17,920 nucleotides of DNA from NCBI GenBank assembly GCA_013289195.1, contig JABDAI010000024.1, forward strand, positions 1 through 17,920, in the 5' to 3' direction. Below, piece by piece: positions 8,510 through 14,704 of the stretch. The position numbers and the translations under genes were made by a program. How positions within the stretch are numbered: position 1 is the first letter of the stretch; every line of letters starts with the position of its first letter. A model generated the notes under the pieces. That model made no database searches. It saw only the letters and a list, made by a program, of their open reading frames with translations, and was not told the DNA's origin. The stretch comes from Verrucomicrobiota bacterium. Its GTDB lineage: Bacteria; Verrucomicrobiota; Verrucomicrobiae; Opitutales; CG1-02-43-26.

Positions 8510-10159
8510 ATGAGCAATTACAATGCGTTAAAATTGATTTCTCAAATAGATAGTGGAGATATTTCGCCTGGCAGAGGGTATTCTTCGGATTCGCAGCAGA
8601 TAGCTTCTCAAATATGTTATAATGTTACCGCTGGTCCTGTTTCAGGACAAAGAAGTTATATTAAACTTGCTACTGCAATGTCATTTTTAGATTTCCAAAG
8701 AGACTTACATGTAGATGTTACAGCTAAAACCAAATTCTGGATTTTTTCTGCGAATGCTGAAGCTAATTATATGCGTTCCGTACAAAATAAAGATGCTTCA
8801 ATGTCGCTTAATTATTATCAATATGCAGCGGGAGACGTATCTATTAATTCATCTGGGTTTGGTAAAGCTGCCCTTAATAAATTTGGTGAAGCCGCTTATC
8901 AAAATGGACAAAATCCCTATTTTGGGTTGGTATGTGGAGATAATTTTATCTACTCCTATAAAGAAGGTGCATTGATTGCCCTAGGAATCAATATTGAGTT
9001 TAAAAGCAGTAGTGGAAAAGAACAATTTAAGGCAATAGCAGGAGGATCCTTTGCTGACATTTTTAGCGCTTCAGTGGATATCCAGAAGATCATTAACCAA
9101 ACGAAAATAGCGGGTTCATTATCCATACAAGCCTTTCAGGCAGGGGGAGACCCAGCGCAGCTTGCTCATATATTGTCTAAAGATCCTAATGGAGATTACT
9201 ATGCTACTTCATGCAGTCTTTCAGCAATGACTTACTGTGTAAAGGCTGCAAATGGGTTGCTAGATTATGCCAAAAACAACTTTCCAAAGCAGTTTTCGTT
9301 TCAAGATAATAAAGGTTTGTCTCCTCTTGGTGTTGGATTTATTCAGTATGTCCCAATTGAATTTATAGGGCTTAATTCTACATCTCTTGTGACGCCTCAA
9401 ATCTTAGAATGGAGGAAGGAGCTAGCTACGACTTTGCAAGAAAATCAATATTATCAGCAGAAATTTAATGAATTAGTAAGTGGTTATATTGTACCTTGGG
9501 ATACTACAAGTAACTTATATAAAAGCTGTATTACTCTACTGAACCAGGCAAATGTTAATGTTAATATACTTATGAATCCAGATCCTTATCATGGACCCAT
9601 AGGTTGTTATAGTTTCCCATATAAGTGTAAGGATATATTTGAGGAAATTATGTCAGAGATAAAGCCAATTACTCCTAATGATTTAAAGGTTTTAAATGAT
9701 ATAAAGTATAGTATTGGATTTAGCGTAATTGATCTGTATAAAAATGGCGATACTCCATCTTCATGGGGTGTGGTAGTTCTTCCAGGCGATCGTTTTAAAT
9801 CCCTTGAGTTTGTGTTTATAAATGATACTCTGCTTAGGATGAAAGATTTTTATTATGGAAGTGATGGGCGTACATGGTGTGCACTTGCTCAAGGCCAATC
9901 TAGTAATGGTATTAATTATCAGGGCACGATAACCAATGGTGTTAATGTTTGTAAATATGTAAATAAGAACCAAGGATGGAATAAGGTTCAATCTCCGTAT
10001 TATTTCGGGCCTTACAATGACGATAATTATGATGTAAGTTATAAGGATCAAAATACGGATACACTTGCTTATGTGGATACAGCTTTAGATTCTCATGGTT
10101 TAGGAGAAGTAAACTCAAGCCATATCAATTATGATGCTTATCTTTATGACGGGATGTAA
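8510..10159 (+). CDS. MACPF/CDC-like pore-forming protein (putative)
   Basis: 549 residues. No signal peptide or classical membrane helix. Residues 45-225 resemble the MACPF core. A strand-rich stretch (KFWIFSANAEANYM, about 75-88) and a polar helix precede CGDNFIYSYKEGA (142-154). This has the spacing of the MACPF signature Y-G-T-H-(F/Y)-x6-G-G: Gly143, Phe146 and Gly153 fall in register, while the His is Asn and the second Gly is Ala. After it come alternating strands and GG pairs (178-179, 212-213), as in the segments that become membrane hairpins. Residues 330-549 form a separate region rich in Tyr, Gly and Asn, perhaps a binding domain; I do not recognise it. MACPF proteins insert as ring pores into membranes. 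Lack of a signal suggests release by another route or by lysis. Fold assignment is an inference from a degenerate motif. Confidence 0.55.
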   Translation: MSNYNALKLISQIDSGDISPGRGYSSDSQQIASQICYNVTAGPVSGQRSYIKLATAMSFLDFQRDLHVDVTAKTKFWIFSANAEANYMRSVQNKDASMSLNYYQYAAGDVSINSSGFGKAALNKFGEAAYQNGQNPYFGLVCGDNFIYSYKEGALIALGINIEFKSSSGKEQFKAIAGGSFADIFSASVDIQKIINQTKIAGSLSIQAFQAGGDPAQLAHILSKDPNGDYYATSCSLSAMTYCVKAANGLLDYAKNNFPKQFSFQDNKGLSPLGVGFIQYVPIEFIGLNSTSLVTPQILEWRKELATTLQENQYYQQKFNELVSGYIVPWDTTSNLYKSCITLLNQANVNVNILMNPDPYHGPIGCYSFPYKCKDIFEEIMSEIKPITPNDLKVLNDIKYSIGFSVIDLYKNGDTPSSWGVVVLPGDRFKSLEFVFINDTLLRMKDFYYGSDGRTWCALAQGQSSNGINYQGTITNGVNVCKYVNKNQGWNKVQSPYYFGPYNDDNYDVSYKDQNTDTLAYVDTALDSHGLGEVNSSHINYDAYLYDGM

Positions 10160-10248
10160 TGAGATTTTGGTGCATCTGCGAAATTTACTGGATCCTTACA
10201 GCAAAGCCGTGAAGTTTATGATTAGTCGAACTCTTTTTGGTTGAAACA

Positions 10249-10309
10249 GATTGCCATTTATGGTTTATTTTTAGCCATGAAAATTTGCAATCAGAAAAAG
10301 ATTTTTTTT
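10249..10309 (+). terminator. Possible terminator after the MACPF-like gene
   Basis: GATTGC (10249-10254) pairs with GCAATC (10287-10292), with ATGG/CCAT able to pair inside. Eight T follow at 10302-10309. The stem is interrupted and the T-run is about ten bases away, so it is weak. The remaining gap, 10160-10431, holds no convincing gene. Confidence 0.3.
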
Positions 10310-10368
10310 ACTCATTTCTCTTTTATACCTCAACCCATTGCCATTTCTTTGAATTATTTAATTTATTA

Positions 10369-10431
10369 TTGACTTTTATTCTAAATTATGATTTAGTTCT
10401 TTCTTAAAATATTAATCTAAAAATATAAACT
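10369..10431 (+). promoter_or_regulatory. Upstream region shared by the two coiled-coil paralogues, copy 1
   Basis: ATTGACTTTTAT (TTGACT at 10369-10374), an AATTATG block, and AAATATAAAC directly before the ATG are all repeated upstream of the paralogue at 11727. TTGACT is a good -35 candidate; a -10 hexamer at normal spacing is not obvious. No Shine-Dalgarno is present. Confidence 0.35.
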
Positions 10432-11274
10432 ATGTATAATGATTCAAAAATCAGTAACCCTCAGATGGCGGTTACACCGAAATCAAATCAGACGGAATCA
10501 AATCCCATTAATCTTCAAGTAGTTCCAACGGAAAAACCTGGTCGAGCTTCTAATACATCATTCGATTTAGAGGGTCTACTAGGAATTCCATCTTTTCATA
10601 AAGATCTAGTCCAAGTATCTCAACAAGACGTTAACAGTATATTTATTGAACTGGAGCAGTTACATCGACTAATACAACATCCAGAAAAGCAATTTCTATC
10701 TACCGATCAGATTGGAGCAGTGATCCATCAGGTCTTAGAAACCAAAATAGATGACAAACCTCTGTCACTGGCAGTCGAGCTAGCACGCAAGGTATCATGC
10801 GACTTACAAATCTTACTCATGGAAAGAGCAACCAACCAATTCGCAAATCGCTCGGTACAACTACAATCCAGCCTAAACATCACACAAAATGAGCATAAAA
10901 ATACTGAGATACAAGCGTTAAAGATGAGACTAGCAGCATTCGAAGAGCAGCTGCAAGCCAACCTATTGACAGCACTTCAAAAACATAAGCTAGGTGCTAC
11001 AGAAAATGACAAAATGACAGTAGACGATCTATTAGATTTATTCTTTGGCAAACTAGCTGAACTTACAGAAGCATCGAAGAAACTAGAAGAACAGAAACAA
11101 AATTCACTTGCGGAAATAAAAGAATTAAACAGCAAGGTGTTAAAAAACGATGTGCTAGCAATAGAATCTCGGGCACGGGAGATAGCGCTCGAAGACCAAA
11201 TCAAAGTATTACAAAAAAAGATAGAACAAGGGGGGAATGCCCGCAACTATTCAGAAGGCAATAAGCAGTCCTAA
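10432..11274 (+). CDS. Coiled-coil protein, frameshifted before its C-terminal membrane hairpin
   Basis: 280 residues. Homologous to the gene at 11727: a shared N-terminal block (ESNP, QV, then EKPGRA near 34-39), IPSF (52-55), a conserved KMTVDDLL (194-201), and a coiled coil from about 160 to 266 with the SLAEIKELNSKV block. The paralogue then runs into two hydrophobic segments, but here the frame ends in an unrelated tail and a stop at 11272. The missing C-terminus is present in the next frame (11237-11464). The +1 frame carries a TAG at 11222, so the shift must lie between 11222 and 11274; the six-G run at 11230-11235 is the obvious site. With five G the product would be 343 residues. It is either a recent mutation, a phase-variable or slippage switch, or a sequencing error. 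Function unknown. There is no signal peptide or Shine-Dalgarno. Confidence 0.7.
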   Translation: MYNDSKISNPQMAVTPKSNQTESNPINLQVVPTEKPGRASNTSFDLEGLLGIPSFHKDLVQVSQQDVNSIFIELEQLHRLIQHPEKQFLSTDQIGAVIHQVLETKIDDKPLSLAVELARKVSCDLQILLMERATNQFANRSVQLQSSLNITQNEHKNTEIQALKMRLAAFEEQLQANLLTALQKHKLGATENDKMTVDDLLDLFFGKLAELTEASKKLEEQKQNSLAEIKELNSKVLKNDVLAIESRAREIALEDQIKVLQKKIEQGGNARNYSEGNKQS

Positions 11275-11464
11275 TAATGCAGTTGCTAAACCCGCAGAAC
11301 AGCAAGCAGTAAGCTCACCTAGTAATGCAGTTGCTAAACTCGCTTCAGCTACTATTCTGTTACTTGCTTTGATTGGTAATGTTATCTCTTCTCGTGAACT
11401 TGTAATATTAGCTATATTCTTCATTTGTAATGAATTAGTATCGCTAATCCTCAACAGAATATAA
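11237..11464 (+). pseudogene. Detached C-terminal membrane-hairpin segment of the preceding gene
   Basis: This frame encodes the part the 10432 gene lost: a 16-residue duplicated linker, then ATILLLALIGNVISSRELV and ILAIFFICNELVSLILN. The latter matches ATALLLALVGNIISSRELT and IVAVFFICNKLLSLILK of the intact paralogue almost residue for residue. The ATG at 11237 has no ribosome-binding site. The two hydrophobic stretches, each about 17-18 residues with an SSREL turn, would form a membrane hairpin. The coding sequence looks well preserved, which argues for a recent or reversible break. Confidence 0.7.
11258..11353 (+). repeat. 48-bp imperfect tandem repeat in coding sequence
   Basis: Units at 11258-11305 and 11306-11353 encode AISSPNNAVAKPAEQQ and AVSSPSNAVAKLASAT. 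The stretch TAATGCAGTTGCTAAAC is identical in both (from 11275 and 11323). The paralogue at 11727 lacks this insertion, so the linker expanded after the genes duplicated. Confidence 0.8.
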
Positions 11465-11511
11465 AAGCAGTACTCATGAAATTTACTAGAGAAAGTTTTC
11501 TTTTCACTATA

Positions 11512-11553
11512 ACTTCGACTCACCATCATTTTGGTAAGTCGAAGTACTTTTTT
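11512..11553 (+). terminator. Rho-independent terminator
   Basis: ACTTCGACTCACC (11512-11524) pairs with GGTAAGTCGAAGT (11533-11545): nine pairs, one mismatch, three pairs, around an eight-base loop. Six T follow at 11548-11553. It lies 47 bases after the frameshifted gene pair and should separate it from the next gene. An altered version of the same sequence (ACTCACC, GTGGTTAATA near 12648-12672) follows the paralogue but has lost the T-run. Confidence 0.85.
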
Positions 11554-11674
11554 AATTAAGCAGATCCCATACTATTTTATGCATACTATCGAATGCTCAA
11601 TCAGGTCGATGCAGGGCTTAAATCTCACCCCTCTTGAAAGCAGAACTGAGACAGTCTTGTAAAATAATCTAGCA

Positions 11675-11726
11675 TTGACTTTTATCATTAATTATGTTTT
11701 TATATTAAATATCAAAATATAAACCT
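11675..11726 (+). promoter_or_regulatory. Upstream region shared by the two coiled-coil paralogues, copy 2
   Basis: TTGACTTTTAT at 11675, AATTATG at 11690-11696 and AAAATATAAAC just before the ATG repeat the pattern upstream of 10432. A TATATT at 11701 lies 20 bases after TTGACT, slightly too far for a standard sigma70 pair. Confidence 0.35.
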
Positions 11727-12575
11727 ATGAATAAAACAATAACTAATCAATATCAGTTAACATTAGCCCAAATTCAAAATCAGGAATCAAGTCCATCCAA
11801 TCCTCAAGTAATTCTAACGGCTCAACCAGGTCGCGCTAAGGAATCAGAACTTCCAGTAAATACAATAGCAATTCCATCTTTCGACAGACAGGTAACAGAA
11901 GAAAACAGAGTCAAATTATCTCTAGCATTGGAACGGGAACCGACTGTCGATGAGATTGTTCAAATACCGCTGGATGTAAGTTGCTTAGAAACCGAAATTG
12001 TTCCCGATAATTCACTACTAGATTCCGAAGAACTGGATTCAGAAGCAATTTCAGCTTGCTTAGAAGCTATAGATAGGAGAATATCAAGAATCAATGACTT
12101 AACAGAATCCTTACACGAAAACCTGATAGAATCGAATCAATTGACAGCAGCTCACAAACTGATGCTAGGTATCGACGAAGATGAGGAGATGTCAGTGGAC
12201 GATCTATTAAATTCCTCCATGGCCAAACACAAGGAACTTTTAGCATCATTGAAGAAACAAGAAGACGAGAAAAACATATCACTTGACAAAATACAAGAAT
12301 TAGAAAGTAAAGTGTCCATGCTCAGCATCCAGACAGCGGCCTATCGGGCACAGGAGATAAAGCACAAAGAGGATGCCTTACAATTATTGGCCTTGCAAAA
12401 CAAGGTCAAAGCCTTAGAACAGAAGGCAATAATCACACCTGCTACACTCGCTGCAGCCACTGCTCTGCTACTTGCTTTGGTTGGTAATATTATTTCTTCT
12501 CGTGAACTTACAATAGTCGCTGTATTTTTCATTTGTAATAAATTATTATCTCTAATCCTAAAAAATAGAATATAA
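11727..12575 (+). CDS. Coiled-coil protein with C-terminal paired hydrophobic hairpin
   Basis: 282 residues, intact paralogue of the 10432 gene. N-terminal region of low complexity with QPGRA (33-37) and IPSF (49-52); acidic helical middle; DEEMSVDDLL (152-161); a coiled coil at about 162-235 (SLKKQEDEKN, then DKIQELESKV); and finally two hydrophobic segments at about 238-254 and 261-278 separated by NIISSREL. No N-terminal signal peptide is seen. A short, two-lobed hydrophobic domain joined to coiled coil is the layout of chlamydial inclusion-membrane (Inc) proteins and some other secreted membrane effectors. That is an analogy of architecture, not homology I can show. A tail-anchored inner-membrane protein is the plain alternative. 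No Shine-Dalgarno. Function unknown. Confidence 0.8.
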   Translation: MNKTITNQYQLTLAQIQNQESSPSNPQVILTAQPGRAKESELPVNTIAIPSFDRQVTEENRVKLSLALEREPTVDEIVQIPLDVSCLETEIVPDNSLLDSEELDSEAISACLEAIDRRISRINDLTESLHENLIESNQLTAAHKLMLGIDEDEEMSVDDLLNSSMAKHKELLASLKKQEDEKNISLDKIQELESKVSMLSIQTAAYRAQEIKHKEDALQLLALQNKVKALEQKAIITPATLAAATALLLALVGNIISSRELTIVAVFFICNKLLSLILKNRI

Positions 12576-12764
12576 AATTAGTACTCGTTTAGATTTAATA
12601 GAAAAATTTCTATATTTTATCATTAAATTACTTTGTCTATAACATCAACTCACCGAGCTTCGTGGTTAATAGCCAAAATAGCAGATAATCCTAAATTCCT
12701 CAAATTGTGGGCACTGTATTTGAAACATTAATTAATTCGAAATTATTTAAAAAATATTCATTTT

Positions 12765-12896
12765 ATGAATAATAGTCAAGGTTCGACAGTAAATGAAAAA
12801 TTATTGCTATTAGTTCAAACTAAAGGCATTGTTCGTCTCAACGAAATAGAAAAATTGGGCATTCACCATGAGTACGTTCACTCACATAGCAGCTAG
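12765..12896 (+). pseudogene. AbiEi-like antitoxin N-terminal relic
   Basis: A 43-codon frame encodes KLLLLVQTKGIVRLNEIEKLGI then HHEYV. This resembles the winged-helix start of AbiEi-family (type IV toxin-antitoxin) antitoxins, where the pattern is LLxLxxxxGIVRxxELxxLGIxxxYLxRL. It then stops where the recognition helix should continue; after a frame change, THIAARKT may be the rest of that helix. No AbiEii toxin gene follows. It is broken at the same point where the IS66 relic on the other strand ends (12893), so the junction was probably made by insertion or deletion. The gap from 12576 to 12764 holds only the decayed terminator copy and AT-rich sequence. Confidence 0.45.
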
Positions 12897-13057
12897 GAAA
12901 ACCCAATAAAGATTCTGTGAATCAGTTTTAAGTAGGGAGCAGTACATTCTAAAGTCGAACCTGCATGTCCATGTTGCCCTCCAGATGCTCTTTCGCTCCT
13001 TTCTTTAAGACTTCGAGTGCGTTTGATTCCTCACTTATTTGACTCGGAGGATTTGAA
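12893..13057 (-). pseudogene. IS66 transposase (TnpC) relic
   Basis: Directly after the stop at 13058-13060 the same frame continues with SSESNK, a TGA, and then RSLKERSERASGGQHGHAG and STLE. This matches the conserved IS66-family transposase block SSKPPSSD, (K/R)SLREKSGRKPGGQxGHxGHTL near the N-terminus of TnpC, just before its zinc-binding segment. The next residues have diverged, and a stop is met at 12893-12895. The catalytic core is absent, so only a fragment remains. Confidence 0.65.
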
Positions 13058-14362
13058 CTATTCTTGCAGTTTGTTAATGCCTGCTTTTAGCTTTTCTATC
13101 TCTTCAGCTAGTTTGGCGTTTTTAGCGCTAAGCCTTTTCGACTCGTTTGCTAAATTAAGATTTTCGTTTTTTAATGATTGGTTTATTTTATCGTCTGCTA
13201 GTTTAAATCGTTTTAATTCTTCAAGTTCTTGATGGGTTTCTTTTAATTCTTTATAGAGTTCTTTATTTTGCTTATCTAGCTCTTGTTCTCGTGCAATACT
13301 CTTTAGTTCAGGTTTTTTCCCCAATTCTTTCCCAATTATCATCTTCATTTGGTTTTTGACTGCAGTTTCCTGTTCAGCTATATAGGATCTATTTTTCCTA
13401 GATAGATCTGCATTGGTTGTTTTAAGAGTTTCAATTTGAGTCTTTAATTGATCTAATTCGCCTTGAACCTTGGCAATGTTTTTTGTTGATTCTTTAACTT
13501 GTTGTTCGAGCTTAGTATTTTCATTTTTAAGGTCTTCAACTTGAAAGACTTTTTCTTCGGCAAGACGCTTATAGAATTCGACGTCTGCGTACGCGTATTC
13601 ATTACTTTCTATAGCGTTTTCAAGTTTTTGCATTAATGTATTATTAAATTCATCAAATTTCTTGTATGCTGTTTTGAGGTCTTGGTGTGCTGTTTGAAGC
13701 TCACTATATTCTAGGGCTTCCTCCGCAGCTTCGTCTAGGACTGTGTTAAGTCGTTCAATTTCAACTTCTTGTTGTTCGAGTTGTGTCTTGAGTTGAGAAA
13801 TTGTTGATTGAGTTTCTGCGCTCGGGATTTCACCAGAGGCTATCTTAGGGGGTATTGTTTCTCGCCGCATTCTTTCTCCTTCCGAAGCTAGATTTTTTAA
13901 TTCTTCAGCTTGCTCTTTTGTAAGATATGCTGGACTTCCCAGTAAAGGCGCCTCATGCCCGCTCCGTTCAAAATTCCACAGAATATCTTCCGGTATTTTA
14001 ATACCAAATTTTTTATATTTTTCAAAAATTTTTTTTACTTCTTCAAAATTCTTACTCAACGTTTTTGCATCAACATCTGGTATCAAAACCCCGAACAATT
14101 TAAGTGCAAAACCCCGATTGTCTTTCAATTCATCGATTTTGTGTGATACAGCAACTATTTTTCTGTCGACTGAAGTTGCGCTTTCTATTTCGCCCTCACT
14201 CAAAGTGGAGGTCTCGTCAATTTTGTGCGATGCATCATCCGTTCTTCTTTGAACCCCGGGTTTGGTTTCCACCTCGTGTTTACCAAAAGTGGGGGTTGCC
14301 CCGATTTTAGCCTCAGAAGGAATTCCTATTCTTTTTACTTTATTATCTTTATTGATTTCCAT
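13058..14362 (-). CDS. Long coiled-coil protein, 434 residues
   Basis: No recognised family. Residues 1-80 are polar and look disordered, with a duplicated SHKIDE (45-50 and 73-78). Residues 81-165 are mixed helical (FALKLFGVLIPDV, EDILWNFERSG, YLTKEQAEELKNLA). From about 185 to the end it is almost continuous heptad-type coiled coil rich in E, K, L and Q. There is no signal peptide or membrane segment. The final heptads (KLAEEIEKLKAGINKLQE) run in frame into an IS66 transposase relic after the stop. IS66 TnpC also has a leucine-zipper-like helix just before its SSKPPS block, so the last 20-30 residues may come from the transposase and the native C-terminus may be lost. No Shine-Dalgarno. A host-directed or structural role is only a guess from its neighbours. 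Confidence 0.75.
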   Translation of the reverse strand: MEINKDNKVKRIGIPSEAKIGATPTFGKHEVETKPGVQRRTDDASHKIDETSTLSEGEIESATSVDRKIVAVSHKIDELKDNRGFALKLFGVLIPDVDAKTLSKNFEEVKKIFEKYKKFGIKIPEDILWNFERSGHEAPLLGSPAYLTKEQAEELKNLASEGERMRRETIPPKIASGEIPSAETQSTISQLKTQLEQQEVEIERLNTVLDEAAEEALEYSELQTAHQDLKTAYKKFDEFNNTLMQKLENAIESNEYAYADVEFYKRLAEEKVFQVEDLKNENTKLEQQVKESTKNIAKVQGELDQLKTQIETLKTTNADLSRKNRSYIAEQETAVKNQMKMIIGKELGKKPELKSIAREQELDKQNKELYKELKETHQELEELKRFKLADDKINQSLKNENLNLANESKRLSAKNAKLAEEIEKLKAGINKLQE

Positions 14363-14368
14363 AAATTA

Positions 14369-14397
14369 AATATAATATATAATTATAAAATTTTCAA
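14369..14397 (-). promoter_or_regulatory. Putative promoter, possibly giving a leaderless mRNA
   Basis: Reading on the minus strand, TTGAAA (14397-14392), exactly 17 bases, then TATATT (14374-14369). Only six bases separate the -10 from the ATG at 14362, so a typical start point would fall on or next to the A of the start codon. This fits the absence of a Shine-Dalgarno. Very AT-rich sequence makes chance matches likely. Confidence 0.4.
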
Positions 14398-14477
14398 GAA
14401 ATGTGATTAAAATATATATAATTTGTAGTAAATCTACAAATTAAATTAATCAAAGTACATTAAATTCAATCAAAGTA

Positions 14478-14688
14478 GGAGGTGTCCCTAAAAGCTTAAA
14501 ATACAATCTGCTATCCAAATTTGAGTCGTATGATCAGCATCAAAAGATTGCCCAAAATATCCGGTAATATACGTCGTTTCCAACTCATGTTTTTTCAATT
14601 CGAAAAAAGTCAATAGTATCATCTACTCGCAAAGACTTACCTTTACTTTTCCTCGAAAGAGTTCGCTTCGATTTTAGGGACACTCCCT
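14478..14688. mobile_element. Internally deleted IS4-type element, MITE-like, about 210 bp
   Basis: Terminal inverted repeats GGAGGTGTCCCTAAAA (14478-14493) and, on the other strand, GGGAGTGTCCCTAAAA (14687-14672) agree at 14 of 16 positions. AAGTA occurs beside each end (14473-14477 and 14689-14693), possibly a target duplication, although one extra T sits at the right end. Inside, on the minus strand, a frame ending at TAG 14488-14490 encodes LLTFFELKKHELETTYI then GYFGQS and TTQIWIA. This recalls the C-terminus of IS4-family transposases (IELFFKWIKQxL, GTSxNAVxTQIWIAL). The rest of the transposase is missing, so it could only be moved in trans. The remainder of 14363-14704 holds the coiled-coil gene promoter and AT-rich sequence. 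Confidence 0.65.
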
Positions 14689-14704
14689 AAGTATTTTTAT
14701 TCAT

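Noticed and set aside
10424..10429. TATAAA directly before the ATG of both coiled-coil paralogues as a -10 box.
   Set aside because: Only two or three bases separate it from the ATG, so transcription would begin inside the gene, and no -35 stands 16-18 bases upstream.
11213..11219. A seven-A run as the frameshift site in the coiled-coil gene.
   Set aside because: A +1 shift there would meet the TAG at 11222 at once, so it cannot join the two frames.
12648..12672. A terminator after the second coiled-coil paralogue.
   Set aside because: The sequence is related to the good terminator at 11512, but the stem is reduced to a few interrupted pairs and there is no T-run.
13955..14410. Several overlapping short plus-strand frames rich in Phe and Ile.
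   Set aside because: They are antisense to the lysine-rich 434-residue coiled-coil gene, whose AAA/AAG codons read as Phe/Leu on the other strand.
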